From Bacteroides bouchesdurhonensis (GTDB lineage Bacteria > Bacteroidota > Bacteroidia > Bacteroidales > Bacteroidaceae), in the NCBI RefSeq assembly GCF_900155865.1, contig NZ_LT707006.1, forward strand, positions 2,830,577 to 2,894,576: a DNA stretch of 64,000 nt, read 5' to 3'. Under the pieces are notes generated by a model, which saw nothing but the letters and a program-made list of their open reading frames with translations, had not been told where the DNA came from and did not search any database. Below, piece after piece: positions 7,559 to 15,679 of this stretch. Positions within the stretch are counted from its first letter, which is position 1. Each line of letters starts with the position of its first letter. The position numbers and the translations under genes were made by a program.

Positions 7559-7872
7559 AATCAGAAGAGTTCAGAGACTTCTAATTTGCTAAAGAACAAC
7601 GAATTATGAATATATTTTCTCTTTATTATCAGCTGATTAGCTTCTTTCCCGATCACAATTCTTAATACTTAACCATTCGTTTTTGACAATATTTCAATGA
7701 TCTCGTTAATATTATCGAACTAGCTTTTGCTGGTTCTAATGTTTAATTTTAAAGTTTCGGTAAAATTTACCGAAGTATTATTCTGATTAATAAAAGAATT
7801 ATAACTAAAAAACGCTGTCCAAGCTAATAATAACTTTAGGACAGCGTTTTATAGTAAATGAATCTTTAACAG
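7559..7872. other. Spacer between transposase remnant and uxaC
   Basis: No gene. It holds a perfect 19-bp palindrome, TTCGGTAAA-A-TTTACCGAA (7756-7774), and the uxaC terminator at 7803-7850. The left part has no recognisable IS end for the old transposase. Confidence 0.5.
7803..7850 (-). terminator. uxaC terminator
   Basis: Perfect 12-bp stem AAAACGCTGTCC (7809-7820) / GGACAGCGTTTT (7839-7850). Read on the minus strand it is followed by T-rich sequence. Confidence 0.85.
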
Positions 7873-9279
7873 TTAAAACTTAAAAAAGTTCTTCGCATTA
7901 TTATAACTGATATCTTCAATCATCTGGTTCACTTGTTCCATTTCAGATGCAGGGATTTCTCCATTTTCTATGTCTCGTCCCACAAGATTACATAACGTAC
8001 GACGGAAATATTCATGGCGCGGATAAGAAAGGAAAGAGCGAGAGTCTGTGAGCATACCTACAAAACGACTTAAAAGGCCTAATACAGATAGTGCATTCAT
8101 TTGTTTTTCCATGCCATCTTTCTGATCAAGGAACCACCATCCGGAACCGAATTGAATTTTGCCAGGAATAGAGCCATCCTGGAAGTTACCAAGCATTGTT
8201 GCGATCATTTCATTGGCACAAGGATTCAAGTTATATAAAATAGTTTTTGTTAATTTACCGTTAGTATTTAAACGATCGAGGAATTTGGACATTGATTTAG
8301 CCGTTGTAAATTCACCGATAGAATCAAAGCCAGTATCAGGACCTATTAATTTGAACATTTTGGTATTATTATTCCGTATAGCACCGTAATGATATTGTTG
8401 TGTCCATCCTTTTTCCCAATCCATTTCTCCAAAGATAATCAGCATTGCTGATTTAAACTTCCGAATTTCTTCTTTTGATAACTCTGTACCACCATATACT
8501 TTATTAAAGATAGCTTTGATTTCTGCATCAGTGTAATCTTCAGCGTAGAATTCCTCAATTCCATGATCAGATAAACGGCAACCTTGTTCTGCAAAAAAGT
8601 CATGGCGTTTACGAAGAGCAACAATCATGTCATCAAAATTGGAGATGCTGGTATTGCTTACAGCTGAAAGCTTCTCTACATACAAACGAAAGTCGGCAGG
8701 AACTTCAATAGCCATTGCTTTATCAGGACGCCATGTAGGTAACATTTTGATTTCAAATCCACTTTCACGTGTTTTAATATGATATTCCAACGAATCTATC
8801 GGATCATCAGTAGTACATACTACTTCCACATGATACCGGCGCATCATTCCTCGAGCTGAGTATTCCGGTTGAGCTAATTTTTCATTACATTCATCGTAGA
8901 TTTCACGTGCAGTTTGGGAATTTAATATTTTGTTGATTCCAAAAGCTGTTTTTAATTCCAGATGAGTCCAGTGATATAAGGGATTACGAAATGTATAAGG
9001 AACTGTTTCAGCCCACTTCTCAAACTTCTCCCAATCTGTAGTATCCTTACCTGTACAATAGCGTTCGTCTATACCATTGGTACGCATAGCACGCCATTTA
9101 TAGTGGTCGCCACCTAACCATATTTCAGTAAGTGACTTAAATTGATAATCGTCAGCTACCATTTGAGGACTTAAGTGACAGTGATAGTCAATAATTGGCA
9201 TTTTAGCCGCGTGTTCGTGGTATAACTTCTGTGCAGTTTTTGTCTGCAACAAAAAGTTCTCGTCCATGAAGTTTTTCAT
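7873..9279 (-). CDS. uxaC: Glucuronate isomerase
   Basis: 468 residues, the usual length for UxaC. It converts D-glucuronate to D-fructuronate (and galacturonate to tagaturonate), the first step of hexuronate breakdown in the cytoplasm. The metal-site motif DYHCHLSP is at residues about 31-38, followed by KWRAMRTNGI, CTTDDPIDSL, and the late motif GSGWWFLDQKDGM, then LTDSRSFLSYPRHEYFRR. It belongs to the amidohydrolase-like fold. The gene stands alone with its own terminator. No uxaB, uxuA or transporter is adjacent, so the rest of the pathway must be elsewhere. Confidence 0.95.
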   Translation of the reverse strand: MKNFMDENFLLQTKTAQKLYHEHAAKMPIIDYHCHLSPQMVADDYQFKSLTEIWLGGDHYKWRAMRTNGIDERYCTGKDTTDWEKFEKWAETVPYTFRNPLYHWTHLELKTAFGINKILNSQTAREIYDECNEKLAQPEYSARGMMRRYHVEVVCTTDDPIDSLEYHIKTRESGFEIKMLPTWRPDKAMAIEVPADFRLYVEKLSAVSNTSISNFDDMIVALRKRHDFFAEQGCRLSDHGIEEFYAEDYTDAEIKAIFNKVYGGTELSKEEIRKFKSAMLIIFGEMDWEKGWTQQYHYGAIRNNNTKMFKLIGPDTGFDSIGEFTTAKSMSKFLDRLNTNGKLTKTILYNLNPCANEMIATMLGNFQDGSIPGKIQFGSGWWFLDQKDGMEKQMNALSVLGLLSRFVGMLTDSRSFLSYPRHEYFRRTLCNLVGRDIENGEIPASEMEQVNQMIEDISYNNAKNFFKF

Positions 9280-9398
9280 TTTACTGTGTTTTTAGTATAT
9301 ACAATTATTACTTTTTAAATTTATGCTTATATAGTATTGATAATAAATATGATATGAGTATAAAAAAGATTCAACTTTACCAACCGTTATCGAACACA

Positions 9399-9406
9399 AA
9401 AATAAA
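9399..9406 (-). promoter_or_regulatory. Candidate -7 box for uxaC
   Basis: Minus strand TATTTTTG fits TAnnTTTG, 120 bp upstream of the uxaC ATG, implying a long leader. Just inside it lies CCGTTATCGAAC, which could belong to an operator; this is weak. Confidence 0.4.
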
Positions 9407-9505
9407 ATATTTACTTATAGTAACAAAATAATTCATATATTTGCGATGATTATTTATAATATTTAAGTTTTAGGCTATGAAAGACTAAAGCTATAACATT
9501 AGGAT

Positions 9506-9616
9506 ATGTTTTCTATGTTTTCGCAGAGAAGGAGAGTATTAGATGAAAATTATTATCTACCTGATGTATTTGTTAAAAGTGAAAAGACAATACCATATTT
9601 TTTAAGCGATCAATGA
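9506..9616 (+). CDS. Micro-ORF, hypothetical
   Basis: 36 residues (MFSMFSQRRRVLDENYYL...), ending TGA at 9616. It lies about 60 bp behind a TATATTTG box. The composition looks protein-like, with charged, proline and aromatic residues, but no ribosome-binding site is obvious and I recognise no family. It could be a relic of a longer gene or chance. An overlapping 20-codon ORF (ATG 9543) has a better AGGAG-like site upstream. Confidence 0.2.
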   Translation: MFSMFSQRRRVLDENYYLPDVFVKSEKTIPYFLSDQ

Positions 9617-9770
9617 ATGCTTTTTAAAAGAAGAAAGTACAGTTTTACCGTAATATTTGATATTTATCTAGTTTGCTTGGCTGAATAGAGAATTATAATA
9701 TATTAATGCATTTTCTTTGTCGGATAGTCTATTTCTCTGGTGATATCAAATAACTATAGTTTAAAATCTA

Positions 9771-9858
9771 ATTGGTTTCTCGTACATGAGTTATTGGGTT
9801 CACGTACGTGATCCATTCGCTTCACGTATGGGAACCCAATAGACCTCGTACGAGAAGC
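9771..9858. repeat. 22-bp lattice array A
   Basis: Four units spaced exactly 22 bp apart, each centred on CGTACG or a variant (CGTACATG at 9781, CGTACG at 9803, CGTATG at 9825, CGTACG at 9847). The first three begin ATTGG, ATTGG, ATTCG. Units 2 and 4 contain perfect dyads (TCACGTACGTGA; CTCGTACGAG). The outer arms TTCTCGTAC/GTACGAGAA and the inner arms ATTGGGTTC/GAACCCAAT also pair, making one nested hairpin. The function is unknown. Confidence 0.8.
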
Positions 9859-9951
9859 GAAGTTATAAAACTCTCAAAATAGATTAATATGATTTTGTAT
9901 TAGACTAAATAATAGCAAGAAATACATAAGATTTCTTGCATAATTTACACT

Positions 9952-10479
9952 TTATTCTGCAGTATGTAGTATAAAGGTAGTAGCTCCAATAGTGACAATA
10001 GCTCCATCTTCAATACGAATCTGGTCCTTATCTCCTAATATTTCATTCATAAGAAAAGTGCCGGTGAGACTGGGAGCGTCTCTTAATGTGTAAATCAACT
10101 TTCCTTGTTTATTACGTTTTATATTAATAATACAATGACGCCGATCCATACTCATATCACCGCTTTCTATCGGAGTATTAATAACCGTACCTATGCAACG
10201 ACGACCAATAACATTGTCACCTTCTTGTAAGGGAAGGACCTGTTTATATCCAAATACATTTTCGATCACTGTGATATACCCAAATTCCTCTTTGAGAGCT
10301 TCTGCTTCTTCTTCCAGATTTTCTTCTTTACGAAGGGCTTTTACTTTACTCTTTCCAAGCCGGATACTAAATTGTTTACCGCAATGTTCACATTCGAATA
10401 CGAGTGATTGACCTTCACTGTATTTAGTTTCATCAAAATATAGATAATTCTCGCATTTGGGACAAAGAACTCTTTTCAT
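9952..10479 (-). CDS. Zinc-ribbon and FHA domain protein
   Basis: 175 residues, cytoplasmic. The N-terminus is a zinc ribbon (CPKCENY at residues 6-9, CEHCGKQ at about 30-33) of the zinc-ribbon_5/MJ0042 kind. Residues about 70-175 are an FHA domain: NVIGRR, then SMDRRHCIIN with the conserved Arg/His phosphopeptide-binding positions, then TGTFLMNE. FHA domains bind phosphothreonine, so the protein may read Ser/Thr kinase signalling; no kinase is adjacent. It is co-transcribed with the SPOR-domain gene upstream (18-bp gap). Confidence 0.85.
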   Translation of the reverse strand: MKRVLCPKCENYLYFDETKYSEGQSLVFECEHCGKQFSIRLGKSKVKALRKEENLEEEAEALKEEFGYITVIENVFGYKQVLPLQEGDNVIGRRCIGTVINTPIESGDMSMDRRHCIINIKRNKQGKLIYTLRDAPSLTGTFLMNEILGDKDQIRIEDGAIVTIGATTFILHTAE

Positions 10480-10497
10480 GTTTTTAAAAGGGGATTT

Positions 10498-11556
10498 TTA
10501 TTTTACCAACAACCAGGCACTTTTATAAGTTTCATTCTTTCTTATTTCCAATAATTGCTTAGTTGCTTCTTCGCGATTATTGAATGAGCGGATACTTACG
10601 CGTACTTTTCCGTCATTATTTAAAACCATAGCTTCGGCAAATCCTTTAGTTTGTAACTGGTTAGCAATTGTTTCTGCATCTTTCTGACTGATTCCTCCTG
10701 CAACAATTATATGGAAAGGATTATTGACCTGAGGATGAGATACTTTTACTATAGGAGCTTTCGGTTTGGCAACCTTTATTTCTTTTACTATAACCTGTTT
10801 TGTTAGTTGGCTTTTATCAGTTACAACCTTTTTAGATTGGGGTGTAGTCGTTTTTTGAGAATTCTGTTGAGCAGTTTTTGGTTGTACTTGAACAGGAGTC
10901 ATTGCTACTGATTGATTTTCAAAATGCTCAAATAATTCGGTAGGAAGAAGTTGAGCGTAATTATTCTTTTGAATATACGTATTCTCTACAGGAGTTGAGA
11001 AAGCAAAGAATAATACGATAGCAGCAATCATAGCAGCAGCATTACGTATAAAGGTACGATTAATGCTGATCTCATAGGTCTTCTTCTTTGGGGATAAATA
11101 AGCTGGCACCAACACTTTCTCTTTTTGTTGCAGTACAGAAAGCTCTTGCATCTCAAAAGTGTCGAGTCCGTAAAGAGAAGGAGTCGTAATCTTATAATCA
11201 TAAGGTACGAACTCAAAATTACCATAAATATTATAATGGATTTCGCCAATATTATCCAAATGTACCTTTCCTTCTTCATGAAGAAGTCCGATTAATTCAG
11301 CTACTTCCTTTTCTACTAATCGGGCAGCATCGGAGAAACTGGTATCATGCACTGACATATAGGATTGAACCAATACCCCGTCATTTAATCTCAATTGCGG
11401 ATTAAAACCGACGATACGGGTAGGAGGTAAAAAAAGATTTTCTTCTTTTATATATGAAGCGGGTGCATAGTGAGCTACGAAACCGCCCAAATTGGGAACG
11501 ATTACACAATCGTTTTCTAATAAGAGTGATTCTATATGTTGTGCTAATTCTATCAT
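10498..11556 (-). CDS. HU-CCDC81 and SPOR domain protein
   Basis: 352 residues. The N-terminal half (about 1-130) carries the two bacterial HU-CCDC81 modules (DCVIVPNLGGFVAHY; the second around GKVHLDNIGEIHYN). A single membrane helix follows at about 175-190 (NAAAMIAAIVLFFAF), then a Gln/Lys/Thr-rich linker. The C-terminal SPOR domain (about 280-352, NPFHIIVAGGIS...) in the periplasm should bind denuded peptidoglycan at the septum. The topology suggests a link between the inside of the cell and the septal wall. It is first gene of an operon with the FHA protein. Confidence 0.88.
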   Translation of the reverse strand: MIELAQHIESLLLENDCVIVPNLGGFVAHYAPASYIKEENLFLPPTRIVGFNPQLRLNDGVLVQSYMSVHDTSFSDAARLVEKEVAELIGLLHEEGKVHLDNIGEIHYNIYGNFEFVPYDYKITTPSLYGLDTFEMQELSVLQQKEKVLVPAYLSPKKKTYEISINRTFIRNAAAMIAAIVLFFAFSTPVENTYIQKNNYAQLLPTELFEHFENQSVAMTPVQVQPKTAQQNSQKTTTPQSKKVVTDKSQLTKQVIVKEIKVAKPKAPIVKVSHPQVNNPFHIIVAGGISQKDAETIANQLQTKGFAEAMVLNNDGKVRVSIRSFNNREEATKQLLEIRKNETYKSAWLLVK

Positions 11557-11612
11557 GTGTGCAAAATTAAGAGATAAATTGCATATATCCCAGAAAACTG
11601 CGAAAAATTCAC

Positions 11613-11620
11613 TACTTTTG
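11613..11620 (+). promoter_or_regulatory. -7 box for rfbC-ugd
   Basis: TACTTTTG, matching TAnnTTTG, 28 bp before ATG 11648. It rules out starts further upstream in the same open frame. Confidence 0.6.
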
Positions 11621-11647
11621 CATCGTTTTATTTATCACTTATTAGCA

Positions 11648-12196
11648 ATGAACTATATACAAACAGAAATAGGCGGAGTCTGGTTGATAGAGCCAAAGGT
11701 TTTCTCCGATGAAAGGGGATATTTTATGGAAGCATTCAAGCAAGATGAATTTGAAGCGAACATTGGTCCGGTAAATTTTATACAGGATAATGAATCAAGA
11801 TCTTCTTTCGGAGTATTGAGAGGGTTACATTATCAAAAAGGAGAATATAGCCAATCGAAATTAGTACGCGTTATCAAGGGAAAAGTATTGGATATTGCGG
11901 TTGATTTACGTCAATCATCGCCCACCTTTGGAAAGTATATCAGTGTATTGCTTAGTGAAGAAAATAAAAGGCAGTTTTTCATACCTCGTGGATTTGCACA
12001 CGGCTTTGCTGTGTTGAGTGAAGAAGCTATTTTCACGTATAAGGTAGATAATAAATATGCCCCTCAAGCGGAAGCGTCTATTATATATAATGATGAAACA
12101 TTAGGAATAGATTGGTTGTTGGCAGAGTCTCAAATGTTGTTGTCTCCAAAAGATAAGCAGGGAATAACATTTAAAGATGCTGTTTATTTTGAATAA
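11648..12196 (+). CDS. rfbC: dTDP-4-dehydrorhamnose 3,5-epimerase
   Basis: 182 residues from ATG 11648. It epimerises C3 and C5 of dTDP-4-keto-6-deoxyglucose on the way to dTDP-L-rhamnose. The cupin-fold motifs are present: RSSFGVLRGLHYQKG with the catalytic His, GKVLDIAVDLRQSSPTFGKY, and FIPRGFAHGF. The start is set by the promoter box at 11613 and by family length. It is followed 20 bp later by ugd, so this is a nucleotide-sugar operon. rfbA, rfbB and rfbD are not in the window. Confidence 0.93.
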   Translation: MNYIQTEIGGVWLIEPKVFSDERGYFMEAFKQDEFEANIGPVNFIQDNESRSSFGVLRGLHYQKGEYSQSKLVRVIKGKVLDIAVDLRQSSPTFGKYISVLLSEENKRQFFIPRGFAHGFAVLSEEAIFTYKVDNKYAPQAEASIIYNDETLGIDWLLAESQMLLSPKDKQGITFKDAVYFE

Positions 12197-12216
12197 AGTT
12201 CTAACAAATAATAGAT

Positions 12217-13530
12217 ATGAAAATAGCAATTGTAGGGACCGGATACGTTGGATTAGTAACAGGAACGTGTTTCGCTGAAATCGGTGTAAATGTAACTTGT
12301 GTAGATACCAACAATGATAAAATAGAATCTTTAAAGAAGGGAATTATTCCTATCTATGAAAATGGATTGGAAGAAATGGTGCTTCGAAATATGAAAGCGA
12401 AACGTCTGAAATTTACAACTTCCTTGGAAAGTTGTTTGAATGACGTAGAAGTTATATTTAGTGCTGTAGGAACTCCTCCGGATGAAGATGGTAGTGCTGA
12501 TCTCAGTTATGTATTGGAAGTGGCACGTACAATTGGACGAAATATGAACCAATATAAATTGGTGGTAACTAAAAGTACGGTTCCCGTAGGAACTGCCCGT
12601 AAAGTTCGTGACGTTATTCAGGAGGAGTTAGATAAAAGAGGCTTGGATATTGCATTTGATGTAGCTTCCAATCCGGAATTTCTGAAAGAGGGAAATGCTA
12701 TCAATGACTTTATGAGTCCGGATCGTGTAGTAGTTGGAGTGGAATCAGAGCGTGCCGAGAAACTGATGTCTAAGTTATATAAGCCGTTTTTGCTTAATAA
12801 TTTCAGAGTTATTTTTATGGATATTCCTTCCGCTGAGATGACTAAATATGCTGCGAACTCAATGTTGGCCACCCGTATTAGCTTTATGAACGATATAGCT
12901 AATCTTTGTGAATTGGTTGGGGCTGATGTCAATATGGTTCGGAGTGGTATTGGTTCTGATACCCGTATAGGACGTAAATTTTTGTATCCGGGTATTGGAT
13001 ATGGGGGATCTTGTTTTCCTAAAGATGTAAAAGCTTTAATTAAGACAGCTGAGCAAAATGGATATACAATGCGTGTGCTTAGTGCTGTGGAGGAAGTAAA
13101 TGAACTACAGAAAGGTGCTTTATTTGATAAGTTGATGAAGCAATTTCATGGTAATTTAGAAGGCAAAAACATTGCTTTATGGGGATTAGCATTTAAACCG
13201 GAGACAGATGATATGCGAGAAGCTCCGTCGTTAGTGCTGATTGATAAGTTATTGAAGGCTGGTTGTCAGGTTCGTGTATATGATCCTGCTTCAATGCAGG
13301 AATGTAAACGACGAATTGGAGATATTGTTTATTATGCTTGTGATATGTATGATGCCGTACTTGATGCCGATGCATTGATGTTGGTAACAGAATGGAAAGA
13401 ATTCCGTTTGCCTTCGTGGGCCGTTATCAAGAAAACAATGACCCAGCAGATTGTATTGGATGGTCGTAATATTTATGACAAAAAAGAAATGGAAGAACTT
13501 GGATTTATTTATTCATGTATTGGAAAATGA
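12217..13530 (+). CDS. ugd: UDP-glucose 6-dehydrogenase
   Basis: 437 residues. It oxidises UDP-glucose to UDP-glucuronate with NAD. The N-terminal Rossmann motif is IVGTGYVGLVTGTCFAE; the mid segment has STVPVGTARKV and ASNPEFLKEGNAI. The active-site Cys is in GYGGSCFPKDVKAL (about residue 263). The C-terminal domain opens with WGLAFKPETDDMREAPS. It acts in the cytoplasm and supplies UDP-glucuronate for capsule or other surface glycans. It is in an operon with rfbC. Confidence 0.95.
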   Translation: MKIAIVGTGYVGLVTGTCFAEIGVNVTCVDTNNDKIESLKKGIIPIYENGLEEMVLRNMKAKRLKFTTSLESCLNDVEVIFSAVGTPPDEDGSADLSYVLEVARTIGRNMNQYKLVVTKSTVPVGTARKVRDVIQEELDKRGLDIAFDVASNPEFLKEGNAINDFMSPDRVVVGVESERAEKLMSKLYKPFLLNNFRVIFMDIPSAEMTKYAANSMLATRISFMNDIANLCELVGADVNMVRSGIGSDTRIGRKFLYPGIGYGGSCFPKDVKALIKTAEQNGYTMRVLSAVEEVNELQKGALFDKLMKQFHGNLEGKNIALWGLAFKPETDDMREAPSLVLIDKLLKAGCQVRVYDPASMQECKRRIGDIVYYACDMYDAVLDADALMLVTEWKEFRLPSWAVIKKTMTQQIVLDGRNIYDKKEMEELGFIYSCIGK

Positions 13531-13566
13531 GATAAATAGAGTATTTTTCGCACAAATATTAGACAA

Positions 13567-14364
13567 ATGGCAAAGTATATAGCGATATCGTTTATAGCGA
13601 TTTTGCTTTCGGCATGTAGCAGCAGTAGCAAAAAGTCAGAATCTTCTCCACAAAAAGAAGATTTAAATGCCAAAGAATTACTGCAAGGTATCTGGGTAGA
13701 TGATGAATCAGAAGAACCGCTGATGTATGTAAAAGGAGATACAATTTATTACGCTGATGCGCAAAGTACTCCAATTACATTTAAAATTATCCTAGATACT
13801 CTTTATACGTATGGCAATGATACTACTTGTTATAAAATAGATAAGCAGGCAGAACATATTTTCTGGTTTCATTCTATGGTAGATAATACGATTAGACTAC
13901 ATAAATCTGAAGATGAGAATGATTCTTTATCTTTCGTCAATCGGGCAACAGTGATTCCTATTTATACAGAAGTAACGAAACGGGATAGTGTCGTGAATTA
14001 CGATGGTATTCGTTATCGTGCTTATGTTTATATTAATCCTTCCCAGATGAAAGTGAAGAAGACGACTTATTCAGTGGATGGATTGAGCATGGATAATGTG
14101 TATTATGATAATGTAATGCACATTTGTGTCTATGAAGGAAAGAAGAACCTATTTGCAAGTGATATAACCAAACAAATGTTTGATAAGGTGGTTTCTGCAG
14201 ATTATTTGAAACAATCAATTTTGTCTGATATGCATTTTATAAAAGTAGACCGGAATGGTTTCCATTATCAGGCTGCTTTGTCCATTCCGGAAAGTTTGAT
14301 TTATAATATGGTGAACTTAACTGTTAGTTTTGATGGTAAGTTGACTATATCTTCTGTTAAGTGA
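13567..14364 (+). CDS. DUF4738 lipoprotein
   Basis: 265 residues with a lipoprotein signal (lipobox LLSAC, Cys about 17) and a serine-rich linker. The mature part is beta-rich (GIWVDDESEEPLMYVKGDTIYYAD) and ends in a second segment with YNMVNLTVSFDGKL. This matches the Bacteroidota DUF4738 family, whose function is unknown. It is 36 bp after ugd on the same strand and may be co-transcribed. It converges on the helicase gene with only 11 bp between stops. Confidence 0.75.
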   Translation: MAKYIAISFIAILLSACSSSSKKSESSPQKEDLNAKELLQGIWVDDESEEPLMYVKGDTIYYADAQSTPITFKIILDTLYTYGNDTTCYKIDKQAEHIFWFHSMVDNTIRLHKSEDENDSLSFVNRATVIPIYTEVTKRDSVVNYDGIRYRAYVYINPSQMKVKKTTYSVDGLSMDNVYYDNVMHICVYEGKKNLFASDITKQMFDKVVSADYLKQSILSDMHFIKVDRNGFHYQAALSIPESLIYNMVNLTVSFDGKLTISSVK

Positions 14365-14375
14365 GTTTGAATGTT

Positions 14376-15632
14376 CTAGTTCTTTTGAGGAGAAGGGCGG
14401 AAATTTCCTTTTTTCGTGCTCGGTCTTTTCCCGCGAAAGTTTTTTCTTTTATAGTCGGATTCCCTTCTTTCAAATGAACGCGGTCTATACTCCGGAGCTT
14501 CGCCCAGTTCTATTGGAATAGGAATCTTATAAATATCTTTCTCGAGGAAGTTCTCAATATTTTTAAAATTTGTCTGTTCTTTCTCGCTAACAAAAGTAAT
14601 TGCCACTCCATCATTATTAGCACGTGCTGTACGTCCAATACGGTGTACATAATCTTCACTATCATGTGGCACATCGAAATTGATGACTAATCGTATGTCG
14701 TCAATATCAATACCACGTGCAACAATATCAGTCGCAACCAAAATATTGATTCTTCCCGCTTTAAATTCGTACATAACAACTTCCCGTTGAGCTTGTTCCA
14801 AATCCGAATGCATTTCTCCGACATTCAATTTCATCATTTTAAGTGCTTTAGTTACTTCTTTTACTTTAATTTTAGAAGAAGCAAAAATGATAACACGCTC
14901 TGGAACTTCATCAGAAAATAGACTCCGTATGATTCCTAGTTTTTGATTTTCATAACAGATATATGCTGCCTGGATAATTTTATCGGCTGGGCGTGAAACT
15001 GCAAGTTTAACTTCTACCGGATCATGCAGTATAGTCTTTGCTAATTGTTGTATCTTGGCAGGCATAGTAGCCGAAAACATAATTGTTTGACGTTCCTTCG
15101 GCAGATATTTCACGATTTGCATGATATCATCATAGAAACCCATATCAAGCATACGATCTGCTTCATCTAATATAAAATAAGAAACCTTGGAAAGATCTAC
15201 ATATCCAAGGCTTAAATGTGCAATTAGTCGTCCGGGAGTAGCGATAACTACATCAGCACCCAAAGTTAATCCCTTTTTTTGCTGCTCAAATAATACCCCA
15301 TCATTTCCACCATATACGGGAACACTTGATATAGGCATGAAATAAGAGAAGCCTTCCATTTGTTGATCTATTTGCTGAGCTAATTCCCGCGTAGGAGACA
15401 TTATGACACAATTAATAGCATCCTCCGGATGACCTCCTTCGGATAATCTATTAAGGACGGGGAGTAAGAATGCTGCGGTTTTACCAGTGCCGGTTTGTGC
15501 TACTGCTATCAAATCTTTACCTTCAAGTATTATTGGAATTGCTTGCTCTTGTATAGGCGTACACTCGTCAAATCGCATTGCATCAAGTGCCTCAAGCACA
15601 TTTACGTTCAGTTGTAGTTCGGAAAACTTCAT
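14376..15632 (-). CDS. DEAD-box ATP-dependent RNA helicase (RhlE-like)
   Basis: 418 residues. All core motifs are present: Q motif (CTPIQEQAIP), motif I AQTGTGKTA, Ia PTRELAQQ, DEAD in ILDEADRMLDMG, SAT, and VI HRIGRTAR. The C-terminus is a basic Arg/Lys-rich tail (about 385-418), typical of RhlE-type helicases. It acts in the cytoplasm in RNA remodelling (ribosome assembly, decay or cold growth). The exact RNA partner is not visible. It is a single gene with its own -7 box. Confidence 0.92.
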   Translation of the reverse strand: MKFSELQLNVNVLEALDAMRFDECTPIQEQAIPIILEGKDLIAVAQTGTGKTAAFLLPVLNRLSEGGHPEDAINCVIMSPTRELAQQIDQQMEGFSYFMPISSVPVYGGNDGVLFEQQKKGLTLGADVVIATPGRLIAHLSLGYVDLSKVSYFILDEADRMLDMGFYDDIMQIVKYLPKERQTIMFSATMPAKIQQLAKTILHDPVEVKLAVSRPADKIIQAAYICYENQKLGIIRSLFSDEVPERVIIFASSKIKVKEVTKALKMMKLNVGEMHSDLEQAQREVVMYEFKAGRINILVATDIVARGIDIDDIRLVINFDVPHDSEDYVHRIGRTARANNDGVAITFVSEKEQTNFKNIENFLEKDIYKIPIPIELGEAPEYRPRSFERRESDYKRKNFRGKRPSTKKGNFRPSPQKN

Positions 15633-15652
15633 TATCTCAAATTATTTGCCAA

Positions 15653-15660
15653 CAAAGATA
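15653..15660 (-). promoter_or_regulatory. -7 box for the DEAD-box helicase
   Basis: Minus strand TATCTTTG, 21 bp before the ATG at 15632. Confidence 0.6.
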
Positions 15661-15679
15661 GAATAATTTTTGCTCTCAA

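Larger units (their letters stand above)
9280..9951. other. Intergenic region between uxaC and the FHA gene
   Basis: No substantial gene. It contains the uxaC promoter region, a plus-strand -7 box TATATTTG (9436-9443) with no annotated gene behind it, a 36-codon micro-ORF (9506-9616), and the 22-bp-period repeat array at 9771-9858. Confidence 0.6.
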
